From Discostella pseudostelligera (Eukaryota > Bacillariophyta > Thalassiosirophyceae > Thalassiosirales > Thalassiosiraceae), in NCBI GenBank assembly GCA_036940085.1, contig JALLBK010000666.1, forward strand, positions 1-14,453: a stretch of 14,453 nt of DNA, in the 5' to 3' direction. The position numbers and the translations under genes were made by a program. The notes beneath the pieces were generated by a model, which saw only the letters and a list, made by a program, of their open reading frames with translations, searched no databases and was not told the origin of the DNA. The first letter of the stretch is position 1; every line of letters begins with the position of its first letter. Shown here piece after piece: positions 1 through 9,158 of this stretch.

Positions 1-84
1 ATTATAAGATTATGGTGGGGTGGGTCTTTCGGTTGGTAGTACTCCTAGGATTTAGATTTTGCAGCTAAGATCGTGTGAACGAGC

Positions 85-3003
85 TCAGCGCTCAGCAGAA
101 GTACCATGACGTGAACTTTTTTGGGGCCTCTTCTTCTTCAGTTCCTCCTCGAGCATTTGTTCGTACTCCTCGGCATCCGCGTATATTGACGTTGGAGTCT
201 TCCTCTTCTTTTTCGTCTTGCCATCTGATTTCACTGCCGAGCCTTCAAAGGAAGCATCGTCAGAGTCTCCCTCGTCTAAAAACTCAGCAGGCAGATCAGG
301 TTCGCCATCACTGCCACTACTACTGTCTCCAAAGTCGCCTTCCTCTCCTGAACCAAATTCATCATCTCCTACATCGTCATCACTACTTGCTGCGTCCATG
401 AACGCGTCTTCGCCTAACTCGGCGCTGTCGTCATCTACAAAACTTTGCTTCTTTCTATCTCCATCATCGTCCTCATCCTCACCGTCGTCGTCGTCGTCGT
501 CATCATCATCAAAATCGTCCCAATCATCCATGTCCGGGTCTTCGTCATCAAAGTTGACTTTGCCATTACCTCCGCTTTCCATCATTTTCTCCGCAAGCTG
601 GTTCACAAATGCTTCTTCCTCTGAGTCAGTATCTCCTTCAAAGTCATCGATCATTTCGTCGGCTTCAGCAGCGTCCAGCGCTTCATCCTCGAGATCGGAC
701 CCATCCGCATCCTTTTGTGCACCGCTTCCACGCACGATACCCTTGATTTCATCCCTCTTTGCACGCTCCACAAAGAATTTATGAAAGAAAGAATCTTCCT
801 CTGCAATAGATCTGGATTCGAGATAGCTAGGATCATTCAAGGGAAGTGCAATGCTCCCGCTCAAGCCACTCTTCCTCTCGGCAATGCTTTGTCCCCTCTT
901 CAATTGCTTCGTCAATTTGTCCAATGATTTGGGATTCCGGAATGCAAACTTATCGAGAAAGGCGGACAATGCAAAATCCTTGAGAGGATCACCCTTGAAT
1001 GCAATATTACCATCACTGTCTGCTGTGAACTTAGTTACCGACGGGTGAAAATGATGTGCAAGAAGCGACAGTTCCCACTGATCCTTCAGCACAGCAACTT
1101 TGCCCGAAAATGCAGCACGCGGCTCTCGTTTCGTTGGGTCAAAAACAGCGTCGGAAGCTGAAGACATTTCACGTATCAGCTCAGGTCGGCTCCGTACGAT
1201 TTCAGACAATAAAAACAATGCTCCACAGATAATAGACGACGATAGATGCAGCACCGAGTGTAAGAGTCTTTTCGAAAAGGCGGCTATTCGTTCAGTGCTC
1301 GTGTCGTATTTCATTGCCTTGAACAAAAGGTTGAAGAATAAAGTGATCTGGCGGCCTGCAAACATTTCACCATCGCCGAGTTTCGAGTAGAGTGCTCGAT
1401 AGAATCTATCCTTTCGCATAGTTTGGCATTCGTCCAAATCCGCCGATGAGGTGTCAACTCTGGAATCTCCTGGTCCCACGGCTAGCTGAAACAGCAACAT
1501 TAATGCCTGAGTTGCCGATGACGGAGGAGCAGTGTGTGAAATACGATACAACGTATCAATATGTTGTTCCATTGCGGCATCCTTCTTCGGTAGGTACGGA
1601 TGAGCTCGGTTAACACCGGTTAGGAGAGCGCTTAATAGTCGACTCTTCATGCCCGATGATGATGACGAATCGTTCGAGCTCGTTTTTTTACCGCCCTTTT
1701 TCTCCATTTCATCTTTCTTTATTGCCATTTCGAATAGATGAAAGTAAGTGTTGATAAGTGACGCCGGAAGTGATGTCGTGGTGTGAGTCTTTTTTCCAGT
1801 CTGTGCATCGGCTGCACTGGATTCCTCATCGTCTCGAGAGAGTTGGAGTTGATTGAGAAACACAACACAGCTATAAAGTGCCCTCGGTGAAAGATGCGGC
1901 CTGTGAGCTAATTGCTGAACCTGCAATTAATATCGTCGAATGTTGTTAGAAATGGCAATCAAGAGTGATTAATAGATGAGGCAGTTTTATCGTCTCACCT
2001 CTCGTGCAACAACGTTCACCATCGCAGGATGCTCCTGCAGAATCAAACGCAATTGATGTCCCGCAGCACTGGCAATCTTCCTTCCAGGATCACCAATCTT
2101 ATTCACAATCATTGCCAACAATACCTCCTCCCCCTCCGGAATTTGCATTAACAAAGTGGATGCCGTGGCGAGGGCACTCTTCTTGGCAGGTTCGTCTTCC
2201 CCCGCCAATGTTCTACCAAGATATCTTGTCAAGTAGGACGAAAAACGCAATTTAATCATCTCTTCAAATCGCCATAATAGAAGGACGCGAGGACTAAGAT
2301 TGCGATCGCCCTCGTACAGGTAAAGCGGACGGCTATCCAACGAAATCAATTTCCGATCCTTGGGAAGAATAGTGTTGACGAACAGATCCGACAATGCCTC
2401 CGATGCCATTACACCTACGCGAGAGTTGGGAACCGAACCAGCATCTGCCCCACCTAAGCCACACCCCGCCAAATCCAGGAGCATATCTAATGCGTAGAGT
2501 TTGTGCATGCAATCCATTCCAACCACTACGGACATGGCAGCGACACGATCTTTCAATGTACCTCTCTTCATTGTGTTTTCGACCCATTTCTCATCCTTTT
2601 CAGAGTAGGATGCGCCACCCGTCGTACTTTGGCGCGATAGTGTTACTTCGTGATTGTAAATATCGTCAGCCTGCTGGCGGTATTTGGCAATTATATCACG
2701 GGTATTACTTTTGTTCGTTAGTGAATTGCTGAAAATGGTATCGTCCCTCCCGGCAGTGTTCCTTCCACAATCATACCACGTTGGCGTCTCCTCCGTGAAC
2801 TGAACAAGAAGAGTGCTGTGCGGCTTGTAAGTCTGCTTTGATGGAGGATGTATCCCATTTTGTGTAAGGTTGGATGATTTCTCAGCGACGGCAGAGATGG
2901 TGAGTTGGTGACGACGGGCTTGTTCCCCACCCTTGGCACTGGCACCATCCCTATTCCCTCGACGCCGACGTTCTTTGGCATTCCCCATCACTTCAAGTAG
3001 CAT
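85..3003 (-). CDS. CEBPZ: NOC1/MAK21/CEBPZ family ribosome biogenesis protein, two exons
   Basis: Exons on the minus strand are 3003-1999 and 1920-85, joined across a 78-nt phase-0 intron (GAG|GTGAGA ... TTGCAG|GTT), giving 946 aa. Family members are nucleolar: the Noc1-Noc2 complex acts in early 60S (pre-27S rRNA) assembly. Residues about 60-335 form the helical N-terminal half with family patterns such as TWYD and ILPKDRKL. Residues about 336-665 carry the CBF/Mak21 core, including ALMLLFQ, RFYRALYSKL, ICGALFLLSE, FDPTKREP, HHFHPSV, GDPLKDF and FAFRNPK, which match the animal and yeast proteins closely. Residues about 744-893 are very acidic with a run of nine Asp near 806-814. The tail has a basic KKKRK patch and the IYADAEEYEQML motif that ends this family. 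Length is close to yeast Mak21 and human CEBPZ (about 1,000 aa). A second ATG at 2988 could be the start. The family assignment is secure; the N-terminal start is less so. Confidence 0.93.
480..530 (-). repeat. GAC/GAT codon tract encoding poly-aspartate
   Basis: On the plus strand this reads as repeated CGTCGT and CATCAT triplets; on the coding strand they are GAC and GAT codons in the acidic region of the NOC1/CEBPZ protein. Acidic stretches are common in nucleolar assembly factors. The tract also creates long serine-rich shadow frames on the plus strand. Confidence 0.75.
1921..1998 (-). other. Intron of the NOC1/CEBPZ gene
   Basis: GT-AG intron of 78 nt in phase 0. The donor is GAG|GTGAGA and the acceptor ATTAATTGCAG|GTT. 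Reading through from the upstream exon meets TAA soon after the donor, whereas splicing restores a continuous conserved protein. Confidence 0.9.
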
Positions 3004-3592
3004 TCACTCTATCACTCGTTGATCAATTGGTGGTGGTAGAATGGCGGCGGCAGCAGATGATAACGATCGATAGAGAAGTACTCCTAGTGGTATGATGGAT
3101 GGTAGATATGGTATGACCGGTATCGACCGCAGACGGATGGTGCGATGGATGAATGGTGGTGAGGACACCGTACCAAAATTGTTACGAGCCGTACCAAAAT
3201 CTTACAAATGGATCCAAAATCTGACGAACCGTACCAAAATCCTACGAACCGTACCAAAATCTTACGAAACGTACCAAAATCGATCCGAAATCGTACGAAT
3301 CGATCCAAAATCTTACGAAACGTACCGAAATCGTACGAACCGTACCTAAATTTTCCGGACCGTACCAAAATCGAACGAACCGCACCAAAATCTCGACGAC
3401 CTTGCTTCGGCAAGCGCCACCAGTATCGAGATGAGAGAGTTGAATGACTCTCACTTCTATTATTGCAGCAGCAGTTGCAGAAGGATCAAACTGATGATGA
3501 CTAGGAGATCCATGTATCCTTCATCTTTCCGAATTCTTTGCACAATGTATGGTACTCTATTTTTACAAGTAGATACTCCTACACATTACATT
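3004..3592. other. Spacer between the NOC1/CEBPZ gene and the sorting nexin gene
   Basis: 589 nt upstream of the NOC1/CEBPZ start and downstream of the sorting nexin stop, so it should hold the promoter of the first and the 3' end of the second. The middle is a minisatellite (3170-3401). The 11-mer AGTACTCCTAG lies at 3077-3087 and also at 38-48, in the 3' flank of the NOC1/CEBPZ gene. I see no supported gene, tRNA or clear TATA box. Open frames here on both strands are produced by the repeat or lack homology-like motifs. Confidence 0.6.
3170..3401. repeat. 20-bp minisatellite, 12 units
   Basis: Eleven full units and one 11-nt partial unit (3271-3281) lie head to tail with the approximate consensus GTACCAAAATCTTACGAACC. 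Units start at 3170 (21 nt), 3191, 3211, 3231, 3251, 3271 (partial), 3282, 3302, 3322, 3342, 3362 and 3382. Three units (3211, 3282, 3302) begin GATCC instead of GTACC. Divergence rises toward both edges (3170, 3342, 3382). The period is not a multiple of three, so the frames across it encode changing peptides and I do not treat them as coding. Confidence 0.93.
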
Positions 3593-6500
3593 CTACATCA
3601 GCATGGAATCAATTTGCTCGTTTCCACTGGAGCAATCGACATCGTCATTTGTTTCATATGGTATTTCTTCATTTTCTCCTATGTCATCATCTTCTCCTCC
3701 CCACGCCAGAAGATCGTCGATCATGCTTTGCATCGATGTACTCATTGCATCCTTTGAACCATGTTGACTGTCGAACGCTCCATGAGTAGACGATGTGTGA
3801 TTTTGTTCATCCTCTGCTTCAGCTTCATCGGTATCTGAGTTTGATCCGGCTAAAATATCCTGATGAAATGAGAAGTAATCCTCGTTCAGGTGTGAAAACT
3901 GAGGAGGTGCAAGACAATAAACTTCATCCTCAATGTCTGGATGGTGGCTTTCCTTCAAAGTGTTGAAATAAGAAAGCCCTTCCTCGTAAGCGTCAGTGAA
4001 ACTTTCGGAATGAGTTTGTTGTTCACTATCCACTTTCTGAAGACTTGGTGATTGCTCTGCATCGTCATGATCATGAGACTCGTTCGTCTGTACCTCAAAC
4101 TCCGGCAAGTTTTGCTTCTTTAATGGCAATGATTGGGCCTGAGAAACGTTCATCAGGTTCGGCTCGTACGTCTGTACCTCTAACTCCGACACGTCTTCCT
4201 GCTTCATCGGCATTGATCGGACCTTGGAATCGTCCATAAGGTTAGGTTTTGTGTTCGCCTCAGCTATTGCAACGGTGCATGCTGAAAAATCGACTAGCCC
4301 ATCACGAATACTTTCCCATGCATCAGCGGCTGTCCGACACGCATCTCGTTGTGATTTAGCAGCTTTGATGCATGTTCGTAGTAATTCATTTTTCCGGTGT
4401 TTATTCCAAGACTTCACATCGTGAGCAAAGGAAACAGCGCTGATTTTCATTGCGACGTTGGCTTCATACTCGACAACAGTGGCATGAATAGCGTGGCTTT
4501 GGGCGGTGGAGGCATCTAACTGAGCATGTCGAACTTTTTCCATGGGCAATGCACGGTCACAAGCCTCATATGCCTTTTTGGACTTTTCAGCTGCTACATA
4601 TGCAGCGGATTTTGCTCGAGACGCGGTGCGGGATGCTCTCACGGCATCACGTACTTCTGATACAGCACCAACAGCCGAGGCCGATAGTAATGACTGCCAT
4701 AATAGATCTTAGGAAAGTCACGAGAATACCATTCAACAAGAGAATGAGAATTTGGTGTGATGCATAAAGTTGAACCGTATGTGCTCAAATTCTACTTACC
4801 AGCCGTAGTCGATTTGTTAATTTCTTCCGCCTCTCTCTTGCATGCCTCCAATGCAGCGACACCAGTAACCAAAGCACGTTGTGTAATGACTTCACTGCCG
4901 TGGTCTGCCCAAGAATCAACATCTCGTAGGATGTATAGCTGAATCGCATTCTTAGCGGCTTGAGCTGATTGAATCGATGCACTTGATTGATGCAGTTTGC
5001 CCAAAGTATGTTTCGTTGATAAAATAATGTCACGTAGTTTGTCGATGTCGCTTTCCACCTTGACGGAGCCAACAACTGTTTCTTTCTTATCGCGATTTCC
5101 TTTCGACTGTTCTGACGTTGCATCGTATACAAATGTTGTCGAGGATGATTTTCCTGAAACATGATCATTAGATACACCTGCATTTAGTACCCGATGTTGA
5201 ACGGAGGGTCCGGGAGAGGGCAGCAAATCGTAGCCACCGAAGTCCTGCTCATCATCGACAAGTTCACTCTCCACATTAATAACGCCCACCTCAAAGTTTG
5301 TCTCATTCCTAGGTGAGTTACAGTCTGAGGATTGAAGATTACCGCACATGTGTTTCTTCTCGAGATGTTCCTCGTCATCCCAGCTTTCCGCTCGTAGATG
5401 ACCAAACTTTGGAAGTGAGGCGTGTTGTATTTTTGCGCTAGCAGACTCATGGCCTGTCGTTTCTAAGATTCCGTGGAACTGAAGTGACATAGCAACTTGT
5501 GCCGCCGCTCGTAGCCACCGAGTATCATCGTCGCCTTGAATTCGCAGTATGGAGGTTGAGGTTTTATGAATTAGTGCTGAGAAGATGGATACAGCCGAGT
5601 GAGGTTGACCTCCAGATATTGATGCTGCTGACTCTGTCTTTTGTCTTTTCATTTGCTTGGTATGATCACGGAGTATCTGTTTTGCAGATTCTAGACCAGA
5701 TTGACTTGCCTTCAGAATTGCATTTAATGGAAACGATGTTGAGAAGGTGTCGTTTTCTAGAAGATAGTTGATGTATCGTTGTATTCGCTGTGCCGCATCC
5801 GCTAAAGTTTCACTTGGTGGAGATATATTGCCGACCTGCCGAACCGTATTCCTTGAAAGAGCTGCCTGTGGAGACGATGAAGGCGTCGAAGATGATACAA
5901 AGCCACTAAAGACAGACTTTGTTATCGAACTGATAAGCATCATCCCGGATTTGGCCACTCCGATAGCTCTCTCGCTGATATCTTTGGGCTGAATAGCACC
6001 ACTGGGTGTTGATGAATTTTGATGAAGGAAACCTCCTTGCTCTGACGGGAGAGGAGGTAAAATGCGACCACATAAATGACCTTGACCTGGACGCTTGTGC
6101 AATTCTAGAACCTCATTCAGCCATTGAAAGTCTGAGTATGATCGACGTACTACAATTGTAGATCCATTCTTGTGCAGGCGCAAAATGAAGTCGCCGTCTG
6201 TTGCTGATGAAAATTTCTCAATCGAGACTCTCCCTCTTGATTTGCGCTGCATCAACTTCTGATCATTGCCAAGGCAATGGTCCAAGTCCAACTCTGGTAG
6301 AGGTAGAGGACAGAACGGCCACCCGTGTATGCATTCGTCGAAGTTGCTTCGTATCCTTTCCTTCTCTACCTCCACCAAACCACATATCGAAATCAGTGCC
6401 GGAGGCCCTGGGGGAGGATTTTCTACAACGACCACCACTTCGTTTGGTTTGCTCGGACTCGCTCCCCCTCCATATTTGTGCCTCATCATCTGTTGTAAAT

Positions 6501-7668
6501 GCCTCGATGCAAATCTTCGTTGGGTTTCTTGATGATGAGCCAACGCAAGGATGCGACAAAATATCATCCACCCTTCAATGCCGATTCGATATTTTGCTTC
6601 GGATGACCCATCTGTGCGTGCTGCTAGTTGAGGGTCGGAATGTATTGTTCTATCCCAAATTTCATCAAACGTAGGCGATCCCCTATTTCTCTCGTGCTCA
6701 TCTTCCTCCCTGCTTCTCAATGCAAGAATAGCATAATCCCTCCTCCTGACCACTGGACAATGCAAGCTGACGAATTCACGGATGCATTCTGGCCCAACAA
6801 ATGATTCACTCTCCGTATCGAGAACCGCAAATAGACGTGTGCAGAATTCATACTGTTGTCTGTCGAAAATAACTTGATAATGTTGATTTTGTTGTTGATA
6901 ATCCTCGGTTGCAACATTAATAATGTAGATTGGCCAAACTGAAGTCGGGGGTTGCGCATGGGTTGACTGATTGGGGTTTGCATTTTGCATAGAAGCAAAA
7001 GCGGATGGATTGAGAATTCGTCTGAGAGATCCTCTATGTGGAATGATCAATGATGGCGATGGTGGTGGTGGTACATCTTGAGTTGTTGATGCTGATTGCG
7101 TCGGTGCATCCCAACACATGTAGCCGCCGCCGCCAGCATCCGTAGTTCCAGTGGCATCAGCATAGTCTACATTCTGCATGTGTAGAATTCCAGCACCGGT
7201 AGATTCAACTTCTAACCCCGACATGTCAAGAAGCAGCATAGATGATGCAGATAATGATGATGTGTGCCCATTGTTATCGTCTTTGGTAATGACATCACCG
7301 CTGTCGTGATCATCTGCGAACGGAGACTCATGACATTCATTCGACGCCGTAGAGTTCGAAAATGATGAGCATCCGTCGCCGATCATATTCCTTGGATGTT
7401 ACCTACCAATAAGTAGATGTGGTAGACTTTTCATGAATGGTGTTGCACTAGAACAAATTGTTGAAGACCTGCCGCTGCCTACACTGCATGCCATCGCCGA
7501 CGGAACGACCATGGTTGTTGTTGGAGCTTGGGCTTGGACTTGGAGTTCCTCTCCCCAAAATTCTGAAGGAACATTCATTACTAGTTCCCACGTATTCGCC
7601 ACGTCAACAAAATTCTGACTCTGTTGAACTCGCGATCTCGATCTCTTTGTACTCCTGCTTCCCGCCAT
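3593..7668 (-). CDS. PX-domain sorting nexin with BAR-like C-terminal region, three exons
   Basis: Exons are 7668-7407, 7313-4800 and 4707-3593, joined by 93-nt and 92-nt phase-1 introns, giving 1,296 aa. Sorting nexins bind phosphoinositides on endosomes and shape or sort cargo membranes. Residues about 223-363 form a helical region like the EH/EF-hand-like part of Mvp1/SNX8 (inference). Residues about 448-613 are the PX domain: DFILRLHKNGS, RSYSDFQWL, ILPPLP, then a Ser/Pro-rich insertion of roughly 75 residues before the RIQRYINYLLEN helix. Residues about 840-1065 are helical and end with NELLRTCIKAAKSQRDACRT and a DAWESI segment, as at the end of SNX-BAR coiled coils. The tail has two 28-aa repeats and is acidic. 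The start at 7668 is favoured because the frame stays the same on both sides of the stop at 7399-7401, which the first intron removes. The simpler alternative is an ATG at 7386, giving 1,233 aa. PX is certain, BAR probable, the exact ortholog unknown. Confidence 0.82.
4077..4244 (-). repeat. Tandem 84-bp repeat in the sorting nexin tail
   Basis: Two adjacent copies encode 28-residue units at about residues 1080-1107 and 1108-1135. Both start PNLM and end E(L/F)EVQT, with diverged middles. The repeat sits in the acidic tail after the BAR-like region. It has diverged but kept frame and length, so it is an old coding duplication rather than an assembly effect. Confidence 0.85.
4708..4799 (-). 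other. Second intron of the sorting nexin gene
   Basis: GT-AG intron of 92 nt in phase 1. The donor is GCTG|GTAAGT and the acceptor ACTTTCCTAAG|AT. An AG at 4692-4693 would break the frame, so this acceptor decides the model. The joined protein runs from STTA into DLLWQSLLSA inside the BAR-like helical region. Confidence 0.85.
7314..7406 (-). other. Probable first intron of the sorting nexin gene
   Basis: Candidate GT-AG intron of 93 nt in phase 1. The donor is ATTG|GTAGGT and the acceptor CGTTCGCAG|AT. Size and phase fit the other introns here, and it removes the in-frame TAA at 7399-7401. The evidence is splice-site fit and frame only; without transcripts the ATG at 7386 remains possible. 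Confidence 0.55.
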
Positions 7669-7731
7669 TTTCAAAACACTAAAATGATGGCGGGAAGAAT
7701 ACCGGCGATAGATAGGCAATAATGGCGGGAA
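7659..7731. promoter_or_regulatory. Cluster of three GGCGGGAA (E2F-like) motifs
   Basis: The 8-mer GGCGGGAA lies at 7659-7666 (minus strand), 7689-7696 and 7724-7731 (plus strand). It equals the classical E2F/DP site TTCCCGCC. The first copy overlaps the proposed start codon of the sorting nexin (ATG GCG GGA AGC). The first two form an imperfect inverted repeat, with arms at 7659-7671 and 7681-7697. The match and spacing are seen; regulation by E2F is inference. Confidence 0.4.
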
Positions 7732-7988
7732 GCACTCACTTACGATATCTACTTNACTGTCTGCTGTGAACTTAGTTACCGACGGGTGAAAATGATGTGC
7801 AAGAAGCGACCCGTCAGCACCGGGCACTTTTAAGTGTACCCCTCAAAATAAACGCATCCAGATCAACCTTAATCGTCTGGAATCTGGAATAGATCAGGTG
7901 AAAGAACCACGCGGCAAATAACATGTAGCCAATGAAAATCATGTGCGAAGCATGAGATATCTGAAGAAGAAGCACCGACCAACATTTG
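7669..7988. other. Spacer between the sorting nexin and CW zinc finger genes
   Basis: 320 nt upstream of the preferred sorting nexin start and downstream of the CW gene stop. It holds two GGCGGGAA motifs (a third overlaps the start codon at 7668), one N at 7755, and a 55-bp copy of gene 1 sequence at 7756-7810. The part from 7811 to 7988 should be 3' UTR of the CW gene. A minus-strand frame there reads as a hydrophobic peptide, but it overlaps the CW exon and has no recognisable family. Confidence 0.6.
7756..7810. repeat. 55-bp exact copy of NOC1/CEBPZ exon sequence beside an N
   Basis: These 55 bases are identical, in the same orientation, to 1015-1069 inside exon 2 of the NOC1/CEBPZ gene (coding for part of the HHFHPSV region). 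The copy begins directly after the ambiguous base at 7755 and ends abruptly in unrelated sequence at 7811. It is not part of any credible gene here. An assembly join is the likeliest cause. Confidence 0.9.
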
Positions 7989-9158
7989 TCACTTCGCCTG
8001 CATGCATCCCGTCTCCTGAGGAGCACCACAAGAAGCAACTGCCTCATCCCAGGAATTCAAGACACAAAACCAATTACTGTTGCAACTCTCCAGTACAGCA
8101 CTAGACTTCATATACGTTGGCAGTGGTCTCCATTTGCCACAGCATGGATTTGAACATTGTATCCATTCCACTGCTTGACCTGGATCCACTCTCGTGCTCT
8201 TTCCCGCTCTGGTTCGACTAAGTTTCTTTTCGGATTCACCCATGGAGTTCAGCCTATTGACCCAATACTTGAAGTAAGGCCGAAGCTATGGTGAGTGCAC
8301 AGTGCAAAGTGATGAAGCAACTCTCGGGTTAGTACAATAAATGAACACGAGCAATCTAGAACTGATACATATCGATGAAAACAAAATTCACCTTAGCATC
8401 ACGGTGAGACACTCGACCTTGCTTATCAGGAGCATCTCCCTTCATTCTCCATTCGGGGTTCAGTAATGTTTCTTCACCGCCACCATCCCACTCAACGTAA
8501 AGGGTAAAATTCTTCACCAGAATATTATTATCATTTGATTTCGTTGCTGCCGATTCGAGTTCATTCTCCTCATGTACAACAATGTCGATGACTACACATG
8601 TATACCAACCTTCAGGATATGGTGGGTCAGGAGGACACTTGATGGCTATTTCATCGCCGATCTGTCAAAAGAAATGACAACAAATCAAACGAAATTTGAG
8701 TGGCTGTATCAACATGAGAAACCAACACAATGCCATGAGATTAAACTCACCGCCGGTAACTGAGAATGATATCGCGGAGAATCACCATCTTCTTCATCAC
8801 TTGAATCTCCATCCATCCCGGAATTGGACGAATGTGCTGCGCCCAATTCTGACTTGCCAGCTTTCCGTTTCTTGGGCGCCGATGGTGATGTTGTGCCGTC
8901 GTTCTTCCGTTTTACCTTCTTCTTGGAGCTGGCATCATTTTTGGTCGACGGTGGCTTCTTCGATGATGATGATGACTTCTTGGCTGCCACCTTATCTTTG
9001 CCCGTCGTCGATGGGTTCTTCGCCGAGGCCAGCTTGTGCGCACTGCTGCTGGTGGTGCTGCTGCTCTTGACACCGTTTGCTCGCGGCTTTGAGGCGTCGG
9101 ACATCTCGCCTACTGATTGAGTGGAGGGGTCGCCTTTCTTCTTTCTAGTCGGAGCCAT
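7989..9158 (-). CDS. CW-type zinc finger chromatin protein, three exons
   Basis: Exons are 9158-8751, 8661-8392 and 8267-7989, both introns in phase 0, giving 318 aa. CW domains read histone H3 lysine-4 methylation through an aromatic cage. Residues 1-136 are Lys/Ser-rich and disordered, with nuclear localisation-like patches (TRKKK, SSKKKVKRK, PKKRK) and an acidic SSDEEDGD stretch. Residues about 137-226 form a beta-rich block (GDEIAIKCP, GWYTCVVIDI, FTLYVEWDGG, LLNPEWRMK) that resembles a Tudor-type barrel; this is inference. Residues about 261-306 are the CW domain: WIQC, CGKWRPLP, NWFC and NSWDEAVASC, with likely zinc ligands Cys264, Cys269, Cys294 and Cys306. The CX4C spacing with GKWR recalls ZCWPW1. 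The protein ends 12 residues after the last cysteine. The start is the first ATG in frame; the codon 12 nt upstream that also stays open is TTG. The CW call is firm; targets are unknown. Confidence 0.9.
8268..8391 (-). other. Second intron of the CW zinc finger gene
   Basis: GT-AG intron of 124 nt in phase 0, the longest in the window. The donor is GCTAAG|GTGAAT and the acceptor CTTACTTCAAG|TAT. Reading through reaches TAG 12 codons after the donor. Splicing links the Tudor-like block to the CW domain. Confidence 0.85.
8662..8750 (-). other. First intron of the CW zinc finger gene
   Basis: GT-AG intron of 89 nt in phase 0. The donor is CCGGCG|GTGAGT and the acceptor TTTCTTTTGACAG|ATC, with a clear pyrimidine tract. 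It separates the basic N-terminal region from the Tudor-like block. Confidence 0.9.

Noticed and set aside
218..784. 188-aa serine-rich open frame on the plus strand
   Set aside because: It is the antisense shadow of the Asp/Glu-rich tail of the NOC1/CEBPZ gene: GAC/GAT/GAA codons read backwards give Ser-rich sequence. It has no independent motif.
3084..3454. Overlapping open frames across the minisatellite with FWYG and RFVRF-type peptides
   Set aside because: They arise from the 20-bp repeat, whose period shifts frame each unit. Frames are open on both strands at once, as expected from a stop-poor repeat, not from coding.
3431..3789. Plus-strand frames with hydrophobic stretches at the sorting nexin 3' end
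   Set aside because: They overlap the clear minus-strand coding end and show no family motif or codon signal of their own.
7387..7400. A 12-nt GT...AG 'intron' (GTAACATCCAAG) that would also remove the in-frame stop
   Set aside because: It is far shorter than any other intron here (74-124 nt) and too short for normal splicing. The 93-nt intron fits better.
7669..7827. Extension of the sorting nexin frame upstream of ATG 7668 through the N
   Set aside because: The extension is open only because it includes the N and the 55-bp copy of NOC1/CEBPZ. ATG 7668 is the better start.
7814..8047. 77-aa minus-strand frame resembling a membrane peptide
   Set aside because: It overlaps the CW zinc finger exon in another frame and then the 3' UTR. 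It has no recognisable family.
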